A DNA stretch of 11,599 bases, from positions 1-11,599 of the forward strand of contig JACQVL010000237.1 of NCBI GenBank assembly GCA_016209865.1. Direction: 5' to 3'. This stretch comes from Candidatus Latescibacterota bacterium. GTDB taxonomy: Bacteria; JAAXHH01; JACQVL01. The notes below the pieces were generated by a model. It had not been told where the DNA came from. It ran no database searches and saw only the letters and a list, made by a program, of their open reading frames with translations. Shown in pieces: positions 7,730 to 11,599 of this stretch (position 1 is the first letter of the stretch; the number at the start of each line of letters is the position of its first letter). The position numbers and the translations under genes were made by a program.

Positions 7730-8899
7730 GTGCGCATCTTCTACCTCTGCTACGAAAACCTCCAGGAGCACCGGGGCGGGACACGGCACGTGATCGAAGT
7801 CGTCCGGCAACTCGGACGGCTCGGCCATACGGTCGACCTCTTCCTTCCGTTCGAGGCGCCATCCGGGCTGTTCGATGACGCCATCACTCTGCACGTCATC
7901 CCGACGATCCCGGTCCGCATCATTCGATGGCTGACGTTCTATGTGCGCTCTGCTCTGTCGATGCTCGCCGTCGGATGGCGGACGCGGCCGGATGTGATCT
8001 ACATCCGGGAGATGACGTACAACGTCTGCCCGGTGCTCACCGCGCGACTGCTCAGGCGACCGCTGGTCGTCGAGGTCAACGGGCCGATTCTGGATGAAAT
8101 GCGCGCGATCGGAGCGGGACGGCTGGAGCTCTGGCTGATCCGGACGACGCAGCGCCGCCTGTTCCGGGCCGCAGACCGGATCGTCGTCGTCGCCGAGGGT
8201 CTCCGCGACCGGATCGTCGACCTCCACCGGCTCCCCGTCGAGAAGACCGCCGTCATCCCGAACGGGACGGACCCGGAGCGTCTCAAGCCGGACGACCTTC
8301 AGGCGTGCCAGCGGGCGATCGGCCTGACGCCCGGTCCGACGGTCGGGTTCTTAGGGAGCTGTTACCCTTACCACGACCTCGACACCCTCATCACCGCCGC
8401 GCCGCTGATCGTGAACGCGTGTCCGTCCGTGCGGTTCGTGATCGTGGGGGACGGCTACATGCGCCCGATCTGGATGGAGCGGACCCGGCGGGAGAGGCTG
8501 GCCGATCATTTCGTGTTCACCGGCGTCGTGCCGTATGACGAAGTGCCCCGGTATCTCAACGCCTTCACCGTCGGCATCGCCCTCTTCGCTCAGGGTCGGG
8601 ATGAGAAGCTCGACCGCTCGCCGATGAAGCTCTATGATTACATGGCCTGCGGCCGGCCGGTCGTGGCCACCGACCTCACGGGCATTGGAGATGTCGTCCG
8701 AGATCATCAAGCGGGACTGACGATCCCGCCATCCGATGCCGCCGCCCTGGCTGACGCGGTGCTGCGTCTCCTGGATGATGAGGCGCTCTGTGAGACGATG
8801 GGACGGGCCGGCCGGGCGGCGGTCGAACGCCAGTACAACTGGACGCGCGTGGCGACGGACATCGTCCATCTGGTGCAGCATCTGGGAGAGAAAACCTGA
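7730..8899 (+). CDS. GT4 family glycosyltransferase
   Basis: From GTG 7730 this is a 389-residue GT-B fold enzyme. The frame is open further left, but those bases code for the preceding gene in another frame; the protein begins with the normal first beta strand RIFYLCYEN and the strong ribosome site at 7718-7724 fits. GGTRHVIEV (16-24) forms the N-terminal glycine loop. IPNGTD (176-181), GSCYPYHDLDTLI (209-221) and VIVGDGYMRP (237-246) are C-terminal domain motifs. The donor site reads RSPMKLYDYMACGRPVVATD (296-315); both acidic residues of the E-x7-E motif are Asp here (D295 and D303). It probably acts in the cytosol on the same lipid-linked glycan as its neighbours, which it follows at 5 bp and precedes at 2 bp. 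Substrates are unknown. Confidence 0.88.
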   Translation: MRIFYLCYENLQEHRGGTRHVIEVVRQLGRLGHTVDLFLPFEAPSGLFDDAITLHVIPTIPVRIIRWLTFYVRSALSMLAVGWRTRPDVIYIREMTYNVCPVLTARLLRRPLVVEVNGPILDEMRAIGAGRLELWLIRTTQRRLFRAADRIVVVAEGLRDRIVDLHRLPVEKTAVIPNGTDPERLKPDDLQACQRAIGLTPGPTVGFLGSCYPYHDLDTLITAAPLIVNACPSVRFVIVGDGYMRPIWMERTRRERLADHFVFTGVVPYDEVPRYLNAFTVGIALFAQGRDEKLDRSPMKLYDYMACGRPVVATDLTGIGDVVRDHQAGLTIPPSDAAALADAVLRLLDDEALCETMGRAGRAAVERQYNWTRVATDIVHLVQHLGEKT

Positions 8900-8901
8900 C
8901 G

Positions 8902-10797
8902 ATGTGCGGGATTTGCGGACTCGTCTATACCGACCCCCAGCGTCCTGTGGAGGTCGCACTGCTCGACCGGATGAACGACACCATCCGGCATCGCGGGCCG
9001 GACGACGCGGGGACGTACACGGACGGGAACGCCGGCCTGGCCATGCGCCGGTTGTCGATCATCGACGTGGCGGGCGGGCATCAGCCGCTCAGCAATGAGG
9101 ACGGGACGGTCTGGATCGTCTACAACGGAGAACTCTACAATTACCTGTCGCTCCGGTCAGAGTTGATCAGCCGGGGCCATGCCTTCAGGACGCGGAGCGA
9201 TACGGAGACGATCGTGCACGCGTACGAAGAATACGGCACGCGCTGCGTCGAACGGTTGAACGGCATCTTCGCGTTCGCCATCTGGGACGGCCGGACGCGC
9301 CGGCTGTTCCTCGCGCGCGACCACTTAGGGGTCAAACCCCTGTACTACGACTACAGCCCCGACCGGCTGGTGTTCGGGTCGGAGATCAAGCCGCTCCTCG
9401 CCTCAGGCCACATCAGGCGGGACCTGGACTTCGAGGGGTTGTACCAGTACTTGACTTACCTGTACATCCCCGCCCCGGCAACGATCTACGCGTCGGTCAA
9501 GAAACTCCCGCCCGGCCACGTCCTCACCTGGCAGGACGGGCGGATGACGATCGAACAGTACTGGGACGTGGCCTACCGGGTCGACCCGACGATCACCGAG
9601 GCCGAGGCGCTCGCCCGGCTGGAAGCGCTGCTGGCGGATGCGGTCAAGGGTCAACTGATGAGCGATGTGCCCCTGGGCGCGTTCTTGAGCGGGGGGATCG
9701 ATTCGACCAGCGTCGTCGCGTTCATGACCCGCACGCTCGACCGGCCGGTGGAGACGTTCTCCATCGGGTTTCCCGGCGGCGGCCCGTTCAACGAACTGAG
9801 CGACGCCAAACTCGCCGCCGCCCATCTCCGGACGAACCACCACGAGATGGTCGTCGCGCCGGACGCGGTCACCTTCATGCCGGATATCACCGAATACCTG
9901 GATGAGCCGATGGGGGATTCGTCCGTCGTGCCCACCTATCTCCTGTCGAAATTCGCCCGGAGCCAGGTCACAGTGGCGCTGGCCGGGGACGGCGGGGATG
10001 AATTGTTTGCCGGGTACGACCGGTACAAACCCGTCCAGGCGAGCCTGCACTACGCGCGCCTCCCCGCGTTCATCCGCAAGGGGATCGTCGCCCCGCTCCT
10101 CGGCCTGAGCGAGGAAGTCGAGCAGAAGGACGGGGTGCGAGCGCGGGCGCGCCGAATCCTGGGCGACCTCGACCGTGGGTACCAGGCCGCGTTCCTCCGG
10201 TGGATCACGAACTTCAACCGGACGACGATCGACCGGCTCTGCACGCCGGAGCTGCGTGAGCGGTTCGTCCCGTTCGACCCGTACCGCGTCGCCCGGTCGT
10301 ACGTCGACGGGCCGCACGACCCCGCGCCCCTCAACCGGCTGCTGTGGTTCGAGACGAAGGTGTACCTCCCCGACGACCTGCTGATGAAGGTCGACCGGAT
10401 GAGCATGGCGCACGGCTTAGAGGTGCGCGTCCCGCTGCTCGACTACCGGATCGTGGAGTTCGCGGCGACCCTGCCGCCTGAGATGAAACTCAGACGGTTG
10501 ACGACGAAATACCTGTTCAAGAAGCTGATGGCACAATACCTGCCGACTCAGACCGTTCAGAAGCGGAAGCAGGGGTTCGTCCCCCCGCTCCGGGAGTGGT
10601 TCCGGGGGGAGCTGGGCGCGTTCGCCCGCGACCTGCTGCTCGACCGCACGGCGCGCGCACGCGGGTTCTTCGTCCTCGACCAGGTGGAGACGATGCTCGA
10701 CGACCACCAGACCGGCCGCCGGTCGTTCCATTACCAGATCTGGGTGCTGCTGACGTTCGAGATGTGGTGCCGGCGGTATGTAGATCGGACATCGTGA
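8902..10797 (+). CDS. asnB: AsnB-type glutamine amidotransferase (asparagine synthase-like), copy 2
   Basis: This 631-residue protein has the same two domains as copy 1 but is clearly a diverged paralogue. Cys2 in MCGICG, R50, N75-G76-E77 and D100 complete the glutaminase site. SGGIDST (263-269) is the ATP pyrophosphate loop, AGDGGDELFAGY is at 361-372 and KRKQGF at 554-559. As in copy 1, Asp (363) stands where E. coli AsnB has the Glu thought to act as base. All recognised catalytic positions are filled, so the enzyme looks active. Its location among glycosyltransferases points to amidation of a glycan carboxylate or related group rather than supply of asparagine, but ordinary asparagine synthesis is not excluded. 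It starts 2 bp after the preceding stop, with GGGAG at 8884-8888 as a somewhat distant ribosome site. The first 17 coding bases match those of copy 1. It ends normally, without a repeat-derived tail. Confidence 0.9.
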   Translation: MCGICGLVYTDPQRPVEVALLDRMNDTIRHRGPDDAGTYTDGNAGLAMRRLSIIDVAGGHQPLSNEDGTVWIVYNGELYNYLSLRSELISRGHAFRTRSDTETIVHAYEEYGTRCVERLNGIFAFAIWDGRTRRLFLARDHLGVKPLYYDYSPDRLVFGSEIKPLLASGHIRRDLDFEGLYQYLTYLYIPAPATIYASVKKLPPGHVLTWQDGRMTIEQYWDVAYRVDPTITEAEALARLEALLADAVKGQLMSDVPLGAFLSGGIDSTSVVAFMTRTLDRPVETFSIGFPGGGPFNELSDAKLAAAHLRTNHHEMVVAPDAVTFMPDITEYLDEPMGDSSVVPTYLLSKFARSQVTVALAGDGGDELFAGYDRYKPVQASLHYARLPAFIRKGIVAPLLGLSEEVEQKDGVRARARRILGDLDRGYQAAFLRWITNFNRTTIDRLCTPELRERFVPFDPYRVARSYVDGPHDPAPLNRLLWFETKVYLPDDLLMKVDRMSMAHGLEVRVPLLDYRIVEFAATLPPEMKLRRLTTKYLFKKLMAQYLPTQTVQKRKQGFVPPLREWFRGELGAFARDLLLDRTARARGFFVLDQVETMLDDHQTGRRSFHYQIWVLLTFEMWCRRYVDRTS

Positions 10798-11599
10798 TGA
10801 GCAGAAAACAAGAATTCGGCCTGCTCGGCCTGCTCCTCCTCGCCGGGCTGGCCATCCGGCTCTCTTTTTTCATCCCGTTCCAGGGAAGCGACGACATCGG
10901 GTACAACGAGGCGGCGTACCACCTGGCATCGGGAACGTACCGCCTGGAGCCGAACCTGTTCTATCTGCGGTTCGGGGTGATCCTCCCGATGGCGCTCTCC
11001 TTCAAACTGCTCGGCGTCTCCCCGCTGGCCTCCAGCCTGTCCCTGCTCGTCTGCTCTCTGCTGATGATCGTGCTCGCGTATGCGGTGGCATCCCATCTGT
11101 TCGACCGGCGGGTCGCCTGGCTGGCGGCCATCCTGATGGCCGTGTTCCCGTTGAACGTGTTCTCCGCGACCGAAGTGCACGCGGACTTGCCGATGAGTCT
11201 CTACCTCGGCCTGGCGCTGCTGTTCATTCTGAAAGCCGACGCGGCGGAGGACTCGAGAAGGCAGATCGCATGGGGAGCGGCTTCAGGCGTGTTCTGGGGA
11301 GTTGCGTATCTGACGAAGATCCCCGCGCTGCTGACGTTCCCGGCCTTTCTGGTCGGCTACCGGCTGGCCACGAAAAAGCGACTCGGCCGCATCCTGATTC
11401 CTCTGGCGATCGGGTTCCTCGCGGTGGCGGCGGTTGAGATGACGGTCTACATCGTGTACACCGGGGATCCGCTCTATCAAGTCCACACCATCCTCCGACA
11501 GGGCCATACCCAGGCGATCGACCGGGCGTACCCCGACTGGCGAGCCGGACTCAAGGCGGTGTTGACCGTGTACCCGGACATGATGTTCAACCTGCTGAG
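10797..11599 (+). CDS. PMT_2/GT39-like membrane glycosyltransferase, N-terminal part
   Basis: An open frame starts at ATG 10797, whose A is the last base of the preceding TGA stop, and runs to the window edge without a stop, giving 267 complete codons. The start MSRKQEFGLL leads into a first helix (about 7-26). The next loop holds S31-D32-D33 followed by IGYNEAAYHLASG, the acidic loop of ArnT/PMT-like GT-C enzymes. Further helices lie near 58-72, 78-98, 107-124, 131-146, 159-186 and 198-222. E126 and D130 in the ATEVHADLP segment and YLTKIPALL (171-179) are also usual in PMT_2 proteins. It probably transfers a sugar from a polyprenyl-phosphate donor on the outer membrane face and would pair with the DPM1-like enzyme of the cluster. 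No ribosome site is evident, so translational coupling is likely. The C-terminus is missing because the window ends. Confidence 0.82.
   Translation, partial: MSRKQEFGLLGLLLLAGLAIRLSFFIPFQGSDDIGYNEAAYHLASGTYRLEPNLFYLRFGVILPMALSFKLLGVSPLASSLSLLVCSLLMIVLAYAVASHLFDRRVAWLAAILMAVFPLNVFSATEVHADLPMSLYLGLALLFILKADAAEDSRRQIAWGAASGVFWGVAYLTKIPALLTFPAFLVGYRLATKKRLGRILIPLAIGFLAVAAVEMTVYIVYTGDPLYQVHTILRQGHTQAIDRAYPDWRAGLKAVLTVYPDMMFNLL

Larger units (their letters stand above)
102..11599 (+). other. Putative polycistronic glycan-assembly operon (continues off the right edge)
   Basis: Eight same-strand genes follow each other with gaps of 21, 14, 13, 9, 5 and 2 bp and a final 1-bp overlap. No terminator or promoter-sized gap lies between them. 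Six genes encode glycosyltransferase-type proteins and two encode AsnB-like amidotransferases, all fitting one surface glycan pathway. Co-transcription is inferred from spacing and strand only. The promoter probably lies at or left of the window start. Confidence 0.75.

Noticed and set aside
3801-8918. A 19-base identity at the starts of the two amidotransferase genes (3801-3819 and 8900-8918).
   Set aside because: Most of it encodes the invariant MCGICG start of the family, so it is explained by protein conservation; it need not mean recent recombination.
1-11599. CRISPR arrays, tRNA or rRNA genes, transposases or integrases.
   Set aside because: None is seen: no regularly spaced long repeats, no cloverleaf-like sequence, and no mobile-element protein among the plausible reading frames.

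Overview
The window is one stretch of a GC-rich bacterial genome (about 60-65% GC by eye) carrying a cell-surface polysaccharide or glycan assembly locus. All eight genes lie on the + strand, almost end to end. Spacings are 21, 14, 13, 9, 5 and 2 bp and finally a 1-bp stop/start overlap, so the block reads as one polycistronic unit that continues past the right edge. The lineage cannot be fixed from sequence alone. The coding style (CTC/CTG leucine, GC-rich third positions) and the palindromic GGGCG...CGCCCCTAC repeats suggest a free-living, probably environmental, Gram-negative-type bacterium, but this is inference.

Layout. Bases 1-101 are non-coding and hold a short palindromic repeat (26-49) followed by four tandem heptamers (51-78); no convincing promoter is visible. 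Bases 102-2417 encode a large multi-pass membrane protein of GT-C glycosyltransferase type with a soluble C-terminal part. Bases 2439-3788 encode a GT4 glycosyltransferase (WbuB-like). Bases 3803-5749 encode an AsnB-type glutamine amidotransferase whose last codons lie in a second copy of the palindromic repeat. Bases 5763-6629 encode a GT2 DPM1-like polyprenyl-phosphate glycosyltransferase with two C-terminal membrane helices. Bases 6639-7724 and 7730-8899 encode two further GT4 enzymes. Bases 8902-10797 encode a second AsnB-type amidotransferase. From 10797 to the window end runs the first ~267 residues of a PMT_2/GT39-like membrane glycosyltransferase.

How the genes may work together (inference). 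The three cytosolic GT4 enzymes would add sugars from nucleotide donors to a lipid-linked chain at the inner face of the membrane. The DPM1-like enzyme would make a polyprenyl-phosphate sugar, which the two GT-C type membrane proteins could use as donor on the outer face. The two AsnB-like enzymes would transfer amide nitrogen from glutamine to carboxyl groups, most plausibly of uronic acids in the glycan, as proposed for WbpS-type proteins of O-antigen loci. No Wzx flippase, clear Wzy polymerase, initiating phosphosugar transferase or nucleotide-sugar synthesis gene is in the window; these would lie outside it.

This is a recognisable class of locus. The points most worth a second look are the paired amidotransferases, the repeat captured inside a reading frame, the GT-C/DPM1 pairing, the poorly characterised first membrane protein, and an odd strand-biased use of TTA codons.
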